Assembly (NCBI RefSeq): GCF_011762095.1
Contig: NZ_JAASQO010000006.1
Coordinates: 1-64,000 of the forward strand
DNA: 64,000 nt
Reading direction: 5' to 3'
Source of the DNA: Parvibaculum indicum
Lineage (GTDB): Bacteria > Pseudomonadota > Alphaproteobacteria > Parvibaculales > Parvibaculaceae
In this document: positions 28,966 to 37,797 of the stretch, in pieces
How positions within the stretch are numbered: the first letter of the stretch is position 1
Layout: each line of letters begins with the position of its first letter
Program-made: the position numbers and the translations under genes
Notes under the pieces: model-generated
The model's input: the letters and a program-made list of their open reading frames with translations, nothing else
Told to the model about the DNA's origin: nothing
The model's database searches: none

Positions 28966-29031
28966 GTCCGAAATATGATACATTTTTCGGACAGATGCAA
29001 GAGAGTCCGAAGAATGCGACATTCTTCGGAC
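28966..29031 (-). promoter_or_regulatory. Two operator palindromes of the AbiE-like module
   Basis: 29005-29031 is a perfect inverted repeat with 12-base arms (GTCCGAAGAATG) around 3 bases. 28966-28992 is a near-copy with one arm mismatch (GTCCGAAATATG). The centres are 39 bases apart. On the minus strand TTGCAT followed 17 bases later by CATATT makes a plausible promoter overlapping the proximal site. Autoregulation by the antitoxin is inferred from AbiEi precedent. Confidence 0.75.
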
Positions 29032-29157
29032 AAAATGGTCGAGGTTCAAGGTACTTCTGAAGGCGGAACATGCGCCGACAGTCATGGATCAATGGCCCCG
29101 AGTTCTGCACCGCCCAGCGCGGGGTACCAAGCGCCGGAGCGTCGCGGCAACGCAGGG

Positions 29158-29195
29158 GTATCGAGAGGGCCGGCCCTCCCAGCCCTCTGCGATAC
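29158..29195 (+). repeat. Inverted repeat upstream of the CoiA-like gene
   Basis: GTATCGAGAGGG pairs with CCCTCTGCGATAC with a small bulge. It lies in the ~300-base gene-free stretch between the AbiE operators and the next gene, about 80 bases before its start. It may be an operator or leader hairpin. Confidence 0.4.
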
Positions 29196-29272
29196 AAATC
29201 CTCATAGAATGGATTCCCCGATATGATGCCGGTCGCTCCATGCCAGAGAGCGAGAACTGATCGAGACTGTTC

Positions 29273-30586
29273 GTGGCTATGGCGGAACGGCGATTCAGAA
29301 GAACGCTGAAACAAGCTGTCGATCTGGAGACCATGCAGTCCATCTCCAGTGAAGACTTGATGGGCATGCATAAGGATGACTATCAAGTCATCCGCAGACT
29401 GGCGACCAGGGCCCGGCTCGATCATCGGCCGCGCTATGCGTGTGGTCTATGCGGGCACGCGGTTTATGCGCCGCGCGAGCCGCGTACCGGCCTCCCATAT
29501 TGGAAGCATCATCCCGGCGCCCCCGAGGACTGCCCATGGTGGACAGGGGTGCCGTCTGACGTGGATGGCATCAGTGGCCGGCAGTTCGACGGCGCTCAAG
29601 AGAGCCCGCTCCACGCGAAGATCAAGAACATTGTCGGGGAGTTGCTGAACGCGGATGCCCGCACCAGACCGGGCAGCGTGATCGTTGACGAATATCTTGT
29701 CACCGACAGTGGCCGTCGGCGCCCCGATGTGCGTGCCGTCTACGACGGCTCGCCGATCGTCGTGGAGGTCCAGCTCGCGACGACGCAGATCCCGATCATC
29801 ATCCAGCGCGAGGATTTCTATGACAGCCAGGCCTATCGGCTTCTGTGGCTGACGTGGAATTTCGAGCCGCCGCCCGTGGATGGCCGCCTGCTCAGCTCCT
29901 TCGAGGACATATTCTATTCGCACAACAAAAACCTGTTCGCGATGGATGACGAGACGGTCCGCCTCTCCCGGCAAGAAGGCGAGGTAGTTCTTCGCGCATT
30001 CTGGACGCGCGATCATGTGTGGATGTCCAAGCTCGTCAGACTGTCCGAGCTGTACTGGCTCCCGAGTGGCCGCGCTTTTGCCGTCGCGCCGGCGCCGCCC
30101 TGGCATGAAGATTTTCTCACCCGATGGCGAGCCGCCACTGGCGACCACGGTACGCGATGGCCGGAGCGTGAAACGCTTCTCGCCGAGCTCGTCACCAAGC
30201 TGTCTCTCGGCGACACCGATAGTTACGCGCTCGAAGAGGCCGACATCGATTCCCTGATAAACTGCCTGCTTTCGCTGCTGGACGGTCATCCGGTCGGCTC
30301 TCAGCAGAAGAACCTGGTCGAAGTGCTGAATACCTTCTTCTATGCCGGCCGACGGCATCGCTACGCGCGCCTCGTGCGTCGGTTTGCCGAGCTTGCCGGT
30401 CGTAGTGAAGCGCTGAAGGCCCGAAGCGTTCAAGCGAAGTTGGCAACGGCGCTCGCCGTCCGTCAGGACGATCCACAGAGTATCATCGGTCGCATCGCCC
30501 TTGGGCTTTTTCCGGACATGTTCCCATCGCGACGGACGGGACCACGGCACAACAGTAGTAGTATAGCTTCGGATCAATACACTTGA
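29273..30586 (+). CDS. CoiA-like zinc-ribbon/PD-(D/E)XK protein (DUF6035-like)
   Basis: 437 residues. A zinc-ribbon-like segment at ~57-87 has CGLC, WKHH and DCPWW. A PD-(D/E)XK nuclease-like core follows: SPLHAKIKN (~111), RRRPDVRAVYDGSPIVVEVQ with D152, E165 and Q167. The ~230-residue C-terminal part is unassigned. Competence CoiA and DUF6035 proteins share this ribbon-plus-nuclease order. Start is GTG, with an ATG two codons later. It is followed after 27 bases by an HNH gene on the same strand, suggesting a two-gene operon. A DNA-targeting defence role is inference. Confidence 0.65.
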   Translation: MAMAERRFRRTLKQAVDLETMQSISSEDLMGMHKDDYQVIRRLATRARLDHRPRYACGLCGHAVYAPREPRTGLPYWKHHPGAPEDCPWWTGVPSDVDGISGRQFDGAQESPLHAKIKNIVGELLNADARTRPGSVIVDEYLVTDSGRRRPDVRAVYDGSPIVVEVQLATTQIPIIIQREDFYDSQAYRLLWLTWNFEPPPVDGRLLSSFEDIFYSHNKNLFAMDDETVRLSRQEGEVVLRAFWTRDHVWMSKLVRLSELYWLPSGRAFAVAPAPPWHEDFLTRWRAATGDHGTRWPERETLLAELVTKLSLGDTDSYALEEADIDSLINCLLSLLDGHPVGSQQKNLVEVLNTFFYAGRRHRYARLVRRFAELAGRSEALKARSVQAKLATALAVRQDDPQSIIGRIALGLFPDMFPSRRTGPRHNSSSIASDQYT

Positions 30587-30613
30587 TCACTTGAATGGGT
30601 TCGGGAGGGGCAT

Positions 30614-31396
30614 TTGTCGGGACCTTCGGAAAAGACGATACGAAGACTGTTTGCGCTGTCCGGAAACGTATGCGCGTTTCCCGATTGCCCGTCGCCTATC
30701 GTCGAAGACGCAGGGACGATTACCGGAGAAGTTTGCCATATCCGCGCGCAAAGCAGAGGCGGCCCGCGGTTCGATGAGACGCAGTCGGAGGCGGAACGGC
30801 ATGCCTTCGACAATCTGATCCTGCTCTGTCGGCGGCATCACAAGGTCGTCGACGCAGAACCGGACGTGTACTCCGTCGAGGCGCTACAGGAAATCAAAGC
30901 CATCCAGGCGGCGCGGCTGGGCCGACCCGAGCAACCGAACGATGCCTTCTATGCCAAGATTTTACTGAATGCGATGCGGCGCGTCGAAGTCAACAACAAC
31001 AGCGGGAACGTCGTGGTTGACAGCCCGGGTGCCATCGTGGGGAGCACCGTCAGTCTGAAGGCGTCCCGCCGAGCCGTTACCATCCACCCTGCTGCGGGTA
31101 CGATTGGGGCCGATCAAAATACCAGCCGTTACATTCAGCACTTGATCAACCGTTACAACGAGTTCGCATCCAAGGAGCCGACCCGCGCAACCAAGTTCAG
31201 CTACGGGGCGATTTCTAAGAACATCGAACACAAGTTCGGATCGCAGTGGAAATTGCTTTCAATGGAGGATTTCGCCGATCTGTGCGCGTATCTCCAAGGG
31301 CGGATCATGAAGACGCGTCTTGCCAAGTTGAACGCCTCCAAAGGGCGACGGTCTTTTTCGAGCTTCGAGGAGTACACCCAAGAGAAGCGTCGTTGA
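30614..31396 (+). CDS. HNH endonuclease-like protein with novel C-terminal domain
   Basis: 260 residues from a TTG preceded by GGGAGGGG. The HNH core at ~18-80 has CAFPDC (C20, C25), GEVCHIRAQSRGGPRFD (H42), FDNLILLC (N67, C72) and RRHHKVVD, so the metal and catalytic residues are complete. A beta-rich linker with NNNSGNVVVDSPGAIVGSTV follows at ~107-130. The C-terminal helical domain (~140-260) is one I do not recognise. It is probably co-transcribed with the upstream nuclease-like gene. Confidence 0.7.
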   Translation: MSGPSEKTIRRLFALSGNVCAFPDCPSPIVEDAGTITGEVCHIRAQSRGGPRFDETQSEAERHAFDNLILLCRRHHKVVDAEPDVYSVEALQEIKAIQAARLGRPEQPNDAFYAKILLNAMRRVEVNNNSGNVVVDSPGAIVGSTVSLKASRRAVTIHPAAGTIGADQNTSRYIQHLINRYNEFASKEPTRATKFSYGAISKNIEHKFGSQWKLLSMEDFADLCAYLQGRIMKTRLAKLNASKGRRSFSSFEEYTQEKRR

Positions 31397-31450
31397 ATGG
31401 GCTAGGCCCGTTCTTCTCTTGGCTTCAGTGCGTTCTTATACGCTCCAGCC

Positions 31451-31532
31451 CGCTCTTCGAAGAATCATCCGAAGAGCGCGTAAGAGGGCGCGCATAAAGG
31501 CGATTTTAGATTCTGCCACTCTGGTGAATCTC
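31451..31532 (+). promoter_or_regulatory. Hairpin plus dyad box, second copy
   Basis: A perfect inverted repeat CGCTCTTCG (31451-31459)/CGAAGAGCG (31470-31478) precedes the dyad AGATTC (31508-31513)/GAATCT (31526-31531) inside GCGATTTT and TCTC. The order and core match the region before traG. The dyad centre is about 60 bases before the next ATG. The rest of the interval from the HNH gene to 31579 shows no gene. Confidence 0.5.
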
Positions 31533-31579
31533 TACTTGGGTGAACTGGTCAATCGGTTCCCCCTTGGAAGGGATGCGCC

Positions 31580-31759
31580 ATGACGAGGAGCGATCGCCAG
31601 TCGGAGCCCAGGGTGCCCGCCAATGACAACGGTCGGGCGGGTGGCGAGCCCCTCGATCCTCGCATCGGCCGCATCGCCGAGGCGATCGGCCGGCATCTGG
31701 CGCGAGAGCATGCCAAGCATCCGCCTCCGGTCAATGACAACGAGCCGCGCGATGAGTGA
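31580..31759 (+). CDS. Small NDN-motif protein
   Basis: 59 residues. Two NDN motifs (PANDNGR and VNDNEPRDE) flank a helix LDPRIGRIAEAIGRHLAREH. Short proteins with this helix and an NDNEP-type end are common near mobile-element and recombinase genes in alphaproteobacteria. Start is the ATG after GGAAGGGATGCGCC. Function is unknown. It is the first gene of the module small protein, Phd-like, PemK-like, recombinase. Confidence 0.6.
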   Translation: MTRSDRQSEPRVPANDNGRAGGEPLDPRIGRIAEAIGRHLAREHAKHPPPVNDNEPRDE

Positions 31760-31847
31760 CATGGACGGCCTTGAGCCCATCAGACTTGACAATCCTCGCA
31801 TTATACGGAGAATACAGATGGTTAGAATGTTGCACGCTGAGGATATT

Positions 31848-32102
31848 ATGGCTCGAACCACGGCGATGGAATTTCAGCGCAAGTTTGGCGAGTTCCAGCA
31901 TCAGGCCCAGCGGGAGCCGGTCGAGATCACCCGCCATGGCCGGCGCGAACTGGTCCTGATGTCGGCCGACCACTATGACTGGCTGGTGGCGGCGGCGCGC
32001 CGGACCGGCCGGACGACGGAGGCGCCAGAGGTTGTCGTGGACGCCGTGCGCCGGGCCGAGATGGACCCGGAGCATGCGCCGCTGGACGACCTCATGAAGT
32101 GA
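31848..32102 (+). CDS. Phd/YefM-like antitoxin
   Basis: 84 residues. A Phd/YefM-type N-terminal DNA-binding fold (MEFQRKFGEFQHQAQREPVEITRHGRRELVLMSADHY) is followed by a short acidic tail that would cover the toxin. Start is the ATG after CTGAGGATATT. TTGACA about 60 bases upstream with AGAATA 17 bases later is a plausible promoter. It lies 10 bases before the putative toxin gene. Confidence 0.8.
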   Translation: MARTTAMEFQRKFGEFQHQAQREPVEITRHGRRELVLMSADHYDWLVAAARRTGRTTEAPEVVVDAVRRAEMDPEHAPLDDLMK

Positions 32103-32112
32103 GGCGGGGCCG

Positions 32113-32538
32113 GTGGCTCTCCCGGAGCCGAAACCGGGTCTGGTGATCCGCTACGACTATCTCTGGTCCCATGAGGCCGCCGCCGGCCGCGATCAGGGAA
32201 AGGAGCGTCCGGCTTGCCTGGTGGCAGCGAGCGACTCCAGCCTGCGCCCGCGGTTCGTGGTCATTCTGCCGATCACGCACTCGCCGCCGGACAATGACAC
32301 GGTCGGCATCGAGATCCCGGCGAGGGTGAAGCAGGTGCTCGGGCTGGACGATGCGCCGAGTTGGGTGATCGTATCGGAGTACAACGTGGATGAATGGCCG
32401 AACGGCGGCCTCGCTCCGTTACCCGGCCGTCCTGACGTGTTCAGTTACGGCTTCATCCCACCGCGCCTTTTCGGGCAGGTTAAGGAGAAGTTCCTGGAAT
32501 TGAGCGAGCAGCGCCGGAGCAGCGGCGTCCGCCGATAA
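32113..32538 (+). CDS. PemK/MazF-like putative toxin
   Basis: 141 residues from a GTG. KPGLVIRYDYLW, GKERPACLVAAS and VVILPITHSPP fit the beta-barrel of the PemK/MazF superfamily (growth inhibitors that cut RNA). The adjacent Phd-like gene supports a toxin-antitoxin pair. Similarity is moderate, so the assignment rests partly on context. Confidence 0.65.
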   Translation: MALPEPKPGLVIRYDYLWSHEAAAGRDQGKERPACLVAASDSSLRPRFVVILPITHSPPDNDTVGIEIPARVKQVLGLDDAPSWVIVSEYNVDEWPNGGLAPLPGRPDVFSYGFIPPRLFGQVKEKFLELSEQRRSSGVRR

Positions 32539-32547
32539 AGGGGATTG

Positions 32548-34278
32548 ATGACGATGATCAAGGTTGCGCTCTACGCCCGCTACTCCTCCGACAATCAGAG
32601 CGTTGCCTCGATTGATGATCAGCTCCGCGTTTGCCGCGACCACGCCGTACGCGAGAAGTGGCGCGTCGTAGACACCTACCAGGATCCGGCCATCTCGGGT
32701 GCCAGCGTGACCTTGCGGCCGGGCATTCAGGCGCTCCTGCAAGACGCCCGCCAGAGGAAGTTCGACATCGTGCTGGCCGAGGCGCTCGACCGCATCTCCC
32801 GCGACCAGGCCGATATCGCGACCTTGTTCAAGCATCTGCGCTTCGCCGGCGTGCAGATCGTCACGCTGGCCGAGGGGGACATCTCCGAGCTGCATGTCGG
32901 ACTGAAAGGCACGATGAACGCGCTTTTTTTGAAGGATCTCGCGGCCAAGACCCATCGCGGTCTCCAGGGGCGCGTCGAGAAGGGCAAGGCGGGTGGGGGA
33001 CTCTGCTACGGCTATGACGTTGTCAAGCGCACGAACGGCGAGGGCGAGCCGCTCCGCGGCGAGCGTGCGATCAACGAGGCCGAAGCACGGATCGTCCGGC
33101 GCATCTTCCGCGAATTTGCGGCCGGACGGAGCCCACGGGCGATCGCGGCCGACCTGAATCATGAGGGCGTTCCCGGTCCGCTCGGCCGCGCCTGGGGAGA
33201 TACGACGATCCGCGGTCATGTCTCCCGCGGAACCGGCATTCTCAACAACGAGCTCTACGTCGGCGTACTCGTCTGGAACCGTCAACGCTACGTCAAGGAT
33301 CCGAGCACCGGCCGGCGTGTCTCGCGGCCGAACCCCGAAACCGAATGGATCAGGACGAATGTCCCGGAGCTGCGCATCGTGGATGACGCGCTCTGGCGCG
33401 CAGCGAAAGACCGGCAGGCCGAGCTTGCGAAGCAGTTCGAGTCAACCACCATCGGAGTGCGGGAGGCGCGGGCGAAGCGCATCCATAGCTTGCGTCGGCC
33501 AGCCTTCCTGTTGTCCGGCCTGCTGACTTGTGGCTGCTGCGGCGGGAAATACGGGATCATCGCGCGTGATCGCTATGGCTGCCTGAACCACTACCGGCGC
33601 AGCACGTGCGACAACAACCGCACGGTGGCCCGGCAGGTGATCGAGCGACGGGCTCTGGCGGGCCTGCAGGACAAGCTCGTTTCGGCCGATGCCGTGGCCC
33701 GGGCAGTGCGCGCCTATGTCGAGCAGACCAACCGGCAGAACCAGGAGCGCCGTGCCCAGGGGGAGGTCGACCGTCAGGCCCTCGAGAAGATCGACCGTGC
33801 GATCCAGGGCATTATGCGGGCGATCGAAGACGGCATGTACCAGCCCTCCATGAAAACACGGATGGAGGAGTTGGAGCGGGAGAAGGCCGAGATCACGGCA
33901 CGCTTGTCCGAGACGCCAGCCGACGTGCCTGACGTGCATCCGAACATCGCTGAACTTTACCGCGCGCAGGTCGCCCGGTTGACCGATGCGCTGGCGAGCC
34001 CCGATACGCATGCCGAAGCAGCCGCGGATGTTCGTGCTTTGATCGGGGAAGTGGTGATCACGCCGGGCGCGGCGAGAGGCGAGTTTACGGCCGTTTTACG
34101 CGGCGCGTTGCTTGGGATTCTGGGCTTGGTTGCCGAAGAGAAAAGCGCTCCCGGACCTGAAGTTTTAACAAACGCGGCTGCGGGCCCCCGCAACCAACAT
34201 TCAAAAAAGCCCGTCAGGTTTTCGCCTGGCGGGTTTTTTGTTTTGTCCGGCCGGATGGTCTTCAGACCGGCGCGTTGA
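32548..34278 (+). CDS. Large serine recombinase
   Basis: 576 residues. The N-terminal resolvase domain has the catalytic Ser in [12 protein letters not shown] (~S11-S12) and the [14 protein letters not shown] arginine region. A recombinase domain (~170-290) is followed by a zinc ribbon ([12 protein letters not shown] with the later STCDNN) and a coiled coil (~390-450). It likely drives integration or excision of this element or of a nested island. The last ~25 codons run through a palindrome and the terminator of the host gene beyond, so the C-terminus is probably set by the insertion site. TTG three bases upstream and ATG at 32554 are other starts. Confidence 0.88.
   Translation: MTMIKVALYARYSSDNQSVASIDDQLRVCRDHAVREKWRVVDTYQDPAISGASVTLRPGIQALLQDARQRKFDIVLAEALDRISRDQADIATLFKHLRFAGVQIVTLAEGDISELHVGLKGTMNALFLKDLAAKTHRGLQGRVEKGKAGGGLCYGYDVVKRTNGEGEPLRGERAINEAEARIVRRIFREFAAGRSPRAIAADLNHEGVPGPLGRAWGDTTIRGHVSRGTGILNNELYVGVLVWNRQRYVKDPSTGRRVSRPNPETEWIRTNVPELRIVDDALWRAAKDRQAELAKQFESTTIGVREARAKRIHSLRRPAFLLSGLLTCGCCGGKYGIIARDRYGCLNHYRRSTCDNNRTVARQVIERRALAGLQDKLVSADAVARAVRAYVEQTNRQNQERRAQGEVDRQALEKIDRAIQGIMRAIEDGMYQPSMKTRMEELEREKAEITARLSETPADVPDVHPNIAELYRAQVARLTDALASPDTHAEAAADVRALIGEVVITPGAARGEFTAVLRGALLGILGLVAEEKSAPGPEVLTNAAAGPRNQHSKKPVRFSPGGFFVLSGRMVFRPAR
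34176..34195. other. Candidate attachment site at the right junction
   Basis: Imperfect palindrome GGCTGCGGG-CC-CCCGCAACC (9-base arms, one mismatch, central CC) inside the 3' end of the recombinase gene, 8 bases before the host terminator. Its symmetry and position fit an att site of a serine recombinase. The matching left site is outside the window. Confidence 0.35.
34203..34239. terminator. Bidirectional terminator at the element/host junction
   Basis: AAAAAAGCCCGTCAGG and CCTGGCGGGTTTTTT form a stem with one bulge or wobble and a TTTTCG loop. It ends the minus-strand cupin gene and lies within the last codons of the recombinase frame. Confidence 0.8.
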
Positions 34279-34936
34279 CGAAGCGCAGGTGCCCTTCTTT
34301 CGTCCAGAGGCGGCAGCCCTTGTCGCCGGCGGTCAATGAAAGCGCAGCGCCGACGGGCAGGCGCAGCCATGACCATCGTCCGAACTCTTCGCCGTCTTCG
34401 GTAAAGCTGCCGTCGAGGCACAGGATCTCGATGCCGCCTTCGGGTGCGAGGTGGAGATGCGCGTTAGGGGCCAGTTCGATCAGGCGAACGGTTTCGCGGT
34501 CGTCCTTGAAGAGCGTCGTCGCTTTCGCGCCGGTCTGTCCGTCGACCGGTTCAAGCACCAGCTTGTTCGTGTCGAGTGTGATGAAGGTCCGGTCTTCCGG
34601 GGCGAACTGCCAGAGCTTCACGAAGATGGTGCAGCCCTCCGCCGCGCCCGGGCGGTGATGCGAGGTCGGCGGATTGCGCACATAGCTGCCCGCCGGATAG
34701 TCGCCATGCTCGTCCTGAAAAACGCCTTCCAGCACGAGAAATTCCTCGCCGCCGCCATGGGTGTGCTCGCTGAAGGCGCTTTCGGGCGCATAGCGGACGA
34801 TGGAGGTCGCGCGCGCCACTTCCTCGCCGATGCGGTCCAGCATCTTGCGGTCCACGCCCGGCATGGGGGAGGGGATCCAGTCCTGCGCCGCGGCATGCAT
34901 GGCCGCGCGCCTGTCGAAGTCGGCGTTGAGCTTCAT
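34262..34936 (-). CDS. ChrR-like double cupin protein
   Basis: 224 residues. The first cupin (~45-120) has the metal motif [15 protein letters not shown] and a later HH. The second, degenerate cupin (~145-215) has [17 protein letters not shown]. It resembles the ChrR cupin domain but lacks the N-terminal zinc anti-sigma domain, and no sigma factor gene is beside it. It may be a metal-dependent dioxygenase or sensor. The gene is convergent with the recombinase, overlapping 17 bases, and divergent from the monooxygenase. Confidence 0.75.
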   Translation of the reverse strand: MKLNADFDRRAAMHAAAQDWIPSPMPGVDRKMLDRIGEEVARATSIVRYAPESAFSEHTHGGGEEFLVLEGVFQDEHGDYPAGSYVRNPPTSHHRPGAAEGCTIFVKLWQFAPEDRTFITLDTNKLVLEPVDGQTGAKATTLFKDDRETVRLIELAPNAHLHLAPEGGIEILCLDGSFTEDGEEFGRWSWLRLPVGAALSLTAGDKGCRLWTKEGHLRFVNAPV

Positions 34937-35236
34937 GGTACGTCCCTGTTCGCGCCCCGATCGGCGCCTGCCGGAAACATAGGATTTTCGCGCCGCCTGT
35001 CCAGATTTCGGCCGAAACCCGCAAATTGCCGGTAGATGATCGGACGCCGGGGAAGGGTGGCGTTTTTCGTCTCACGATCCCTGCGTCAAATTGACATGAC
35101 ACGTTTTCAGATTGTGATTGACTGGCTCCGCACGTGAGTCAAAATCAAGTACCCACAATTTCGCGATGGAAAACCCAGCCTCGCACGCAGCTCACGGACG
35201 GCGTCGATAAGAGGCGAAACAAAAGGGAAGAAAAGA
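34937..35236. promoter_or_regulatory. Divergent promoter region of cupin and monooxygenase
   Basis: 300 gene-free bases. An imperfect inverted repeat, TGATTGACT (35115-35123) with AGTCAAAATCA (35137-35147), lies about 90 bases before the monooxygenase start. A TTGACA box is at about 35090. Regulation is inferred. Confidence 0.35.
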
Positions 35237-36772
35237 ATGACAGGGACGGAAACGCTAGAAAGGCCGGCCGCGGGCGCCGGACAGACGGAACATTTCGACG
35301 TGCTGGTCGTCGGCGCCGGTGTGTCCGGCGTGGGCGCCGCCTATCACCTCCAGGACCAGTGCCCCGACCGCTCTTACGTCGTTCTCGAGACGCTGGAGAG
35401 CTTCGGCGGGACTTGGCTCACGCATAAATATCCGGGCATCCGCTCCGACAGCGACCTCTACACCTTCGGCTATCGCTTCAAGCCCTGGGTGGGCGCGCCG
35501 ATCGCGTCGGCGGAAGAGATCCTGAAATATATGGGCGAGGTGATCGAGGAGAACGACATCGGCCGCCATATCCGCTACCGGCACAAGATCAATGCCGCAA
35601 GCTGGTCGAGCGAGGACAATATCTGGACCATCGAAGGCACCCGTCTGGATACGAACGAACCCTTCCGCATCACGGCGAACTTCCTCTGGATGTGCCAGGG
35701 CTATTACAAGCACGAAGAAGGCTATACGCCCGACTGGCCGGACATGGACAAGTACAAGGGCCAGATCGTCCATCCGCAGACCTGGCCGGAAGATCTCGAC
35801 TACAAGGGCAAGAAGGTCATCGTCATCGGCTCCGGCGCCACGGCGGCAACCGTCGTTCCCGCCATCGCCGCCGATTGCGAGCATGTGACGCTGCTGCAGC
35901 GTTCGCCGACCTACTTCATCCCGGGCCGCAACGAGAACGAACTTGCCGACCGGCTGCGTCAGTTGCAGATCGACGAAAGCTGGATCCACGAGATCACGCG
36001 CAAGGAAATCCTGCACAATCAGGACGAGTTCACCCGCCGCTCCTTCGAGGAACCGGAAGAGGTGCGCAAGGAACTGCTCGACGCCGTGCGTCTCTTCCTG
36101 CCGGAAGAAACCGTGCAGAAGCATTTCACGCCGCGCTACCGCCCCTGGCGCCAGCGCATCGCCTTCGTGCCGGACGGCGACATCTTCCAGGGCATCGCGT
36201 CGGGCAAGGCGAGCGTCGTCACCGACGAGATCGAGCGCTTCACCGAAAAGGGCATCCTCACCAAGTCCGGCGAGGAGCTGGAAGCCGACATCGTCATCAC
36301 GGCGACGGGGTTCCATCTTTCCGTGCTGGGCGACATCGACTTCGCGGTCGACGGCAAGAAGGTCGATTATGCCGACACCGTCACCTATCGCGGCATGATG
36401 TTCACCGGCGTGCCGAACCTCGTCTGGGTGTTCGGCTATTTCCGGGCGAGCTGGACGCTGCGCGTGGACCTGCTCGGCGACTTCGTCTGCCGTCTCCTCA
36501 ACCACATGAAGGAGAAGGGCGTCAGCAAGGTCTCCGTCGCGCTTCGGCCGGAAGACAAGGACATGAAGCTCGGCCCCTGGATCGATCCGGAAGACTTCAA
36601 TCCGGGCTATCTGATGCGCTCCATGCATCTCCTGCCGAAATGCGGCGACAAGCCGGAATGGCGTCACACGCAGGATTACTGGAAAGAGAAGGACGAGCTG
36701 CCGCTGATCGATCTCGACAGTGCCGAGTTCGTCTATGAAAAGGCGAAGACGAAGGAAAAGGCCGTCGCCTGA
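35237..36772 (+). CDS. FAD-dependent monooxygenase, Baeyer-Villiger/EthA-like
   Basis: 511 residues. Two Rossmann motifs bind FAD (VVGAGVSGVGAAYHL, ~24-38) and NADPH (VIVIGSGATAATVVP). Between them is the BVMO fingerprint form YKGQIVHPQTWP, with Y in place of the usual first F. ATGFHL marks the C-terminal part. It would oxidise ketones to esters or act on sulfides or thioamides; substrate cannot be read from sequence. Start is the ATG after GGGAAGAAAAGA. A perfect terminator follows. Confidence 0.87.
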   Translation: MTGTETLERPAAGAGQTEHFDVLVVGAGVSGVGAAYHLQDQCPDRSYVVLETLESFGGTWLTHKYPGIRSDSDLYTFGYRFKPWVGAPIASAEEILKYMGEVIEENDIGRHIRYRHKINAASWSSEDNIWTIEGTRLDTNEPFRITANFLWMCQGYYKHEEGYTPDWPDMDKYKGQIVHPQTWPEDLDYKGKKVIVIGSGATAATVVPAIAADCEHVTLLQRSPTYFIPGRNENELADRLRQLQIDESWIHEITRKEILHNQDEFTRRSFEEPEEVRKELLDAVRLFLPEETVQKHFTPRYRPWRQRIAFVPDGDIFQGIASGKASVVTDEIERFTEKGILTKSGEELEADIVITATGFHLSVLGDIDFAVDGKKVDYADTVTYRGMMFTGVPNLVWVFGYFRASWTLRVDLLGDFVCRLLNHMKEKGVSKVSVALRPEDKDMKLGPWIDPEDFNPGYLMRSMHLLPKCGDKPEWRHTQDYWKEKDELPLIDLDSAEFVYEKAKTKEKAVA

Positions 36773-36797
36773 TCCCGACCGTCCCTGAACCGACGAA

Positions 36798-36829
36798 CCC
36801 CGCGGCCGCCACCGGCCGCGGGGTTTTTT
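36798..36829 (+). terminator. Terminator after the monooxygenase
   Basis: Perfect 10-bp stem CCCCGCGGCC/GGCCGCGGGG, six-base loop, then TTTTTT. Confidence 0.92.
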
Positions 36830-36882
36830 ATTTGGTTTTTATCGGGTTTTGCGCCCCGCGTGAGGCGGGCGAGGGGAGCTGC

Positions 36883-36895
36883 GGGGGGGGGGGGG
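36883..36895 (+). repeat. Homopolymer of 13 G
   Basis: A run of 13 G within the gene-free interval between the monooxygenase terminator and a small membrane-protein gene, about 110 bases before its ATG. It could be a slippage site or a sequencing-length error. Confidence 0.7.
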
Positions 36896-37004
36896 CGAAC
36901 TGCGACATTTTGACGGGGATCAAGGAGGGCCCGGTCCGCGCGGCGCAAGGTGCCGTCATCGGCGCCGTTGCGGCTGCCGGTGAAACCGGAGGAGGATCTG
37001 CGAC

Positions 37005-37289
37005 ATGACCGTTCATCGCCTGGGAGCGCTGCCCCGCAGCCGGGAAAACGCGATTATCGAAGAGGCCGGCGCCGCGCTGCCGCCGGAGGGCCTGTGGGCC
37101 GCCATCGGGCTCATCGCCGCCGTGGCCGCGCCGCTCGTCTTCGGCTGGGGCGGCGCCACCCTGCCCGCCGTGCTTTTTCTCGTGCTCTGTCCCTTCGTCG
37201 TGGCGGTCATGCTGATCGCGGATGTTGCACCGGCGAAGAAAAGCGGCGACGCTGGGGAAGGGTCAGGTCACGCCCGCGATTATCGGTGA
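37005..37289 (+). CDS. Small two-helix membrane protein
   Basis: 94 residues. Two hydrophobic helices (GLWAAIGLIAAVAAPLVFGW and LPAVLFLVLCPFVVAVMLIA) lie between a short basic N-terminus and a polar tail. No family is recognised. Start is the ATG after GGAGGATCTGCGAC. It is 25 bases upstream of the phasin-like gene and probably co-transcribed with it. Confidence 0.65.
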   Translation: MTVHRLGALPRSRENAIIEEAGAALPPEGLWAAIGLIAAVAAPLVFGWGGATLPAVLFLVLCPFVVAVMLIADVAPAKKSGDAGEGSGHARDYR

Positions 37290-37314
37290 TTTCTTCTTGT
37301 TCAGGAGAATATGC

Positions 37315-37677
37315 ATGTCTCACGCAAAGCCCGCCCGAAGCTATTTTGCCCTCTCGCCCGAAGAAAAAGCGGCTCTGGTGCAGTTCCAGATCGCCGATCC
37401 GCTGTTGGCGACGTCCCGCTGCCTTGCCGCCTGTTCGAAAGGCGTGAAGGCATGGGAAGAGGAGGTCATCCGCTTTTCCAAGGAGCGGATGGACGAGAAC
37501 GCCGAGACCTTCGATACGCTGAGTACGCTGAAATCGCCGCTCGATCTGGCCTCGATGCAGCGTGAGTGGTTTCACACCGCCAGCCGCGCCTATATCGACG
37601 AGGCGTCGCATCTAATGAAAGTGGTTACAGAAACCACAGAGAGTATATGGTCTTCTGTGTCGGCGGACGGACAGTGA
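37315..37677 (+). CDS. Phasin-like protein
   Basis: 120 residues, mostly amphipathic helix. WEEEVIRFSKERMDENAETFDTL followed by SPLDLASMQREWFHTASRAYIDEASHLMKVV matches the phasin pattern of proteins that coat polyhydroxyalkanoate granules. Start is the ATG with AGGAGAATATGC upstream; an ATG 4 bases earlier is in another frame. No PHA synthase gene is nearby. Confidence 0.7.
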   Translation: MSHAKPARSYFALSPEEKAALVQFQIADPLLATSRCLAACSKGVKAWEEEVIRFSKERMDENAETFDTLSTLKSPLDLASMQREWFHTASRAYIDEASHLMKVVTETTESIWSSVSADGQ

Positions 37678-37797
37678 ACCGGCTGTCGTCTTCCGCCCGC
37701 CGAGGCCATTACAGATAGCTCAAAATTGAAGTTTTTTATTGGCGGTATCTAATACTTGCCCCGGCCCGGCTGCCCATCTCATAATCCACACCTGATA

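Noticed and set aside
34176-34195. tRNA 3' end at the element junction (CCCGCAACCA)
   Set aside because: No T-arm (GGTTCGA) precedes it; the sequence is a palindrome on its own.
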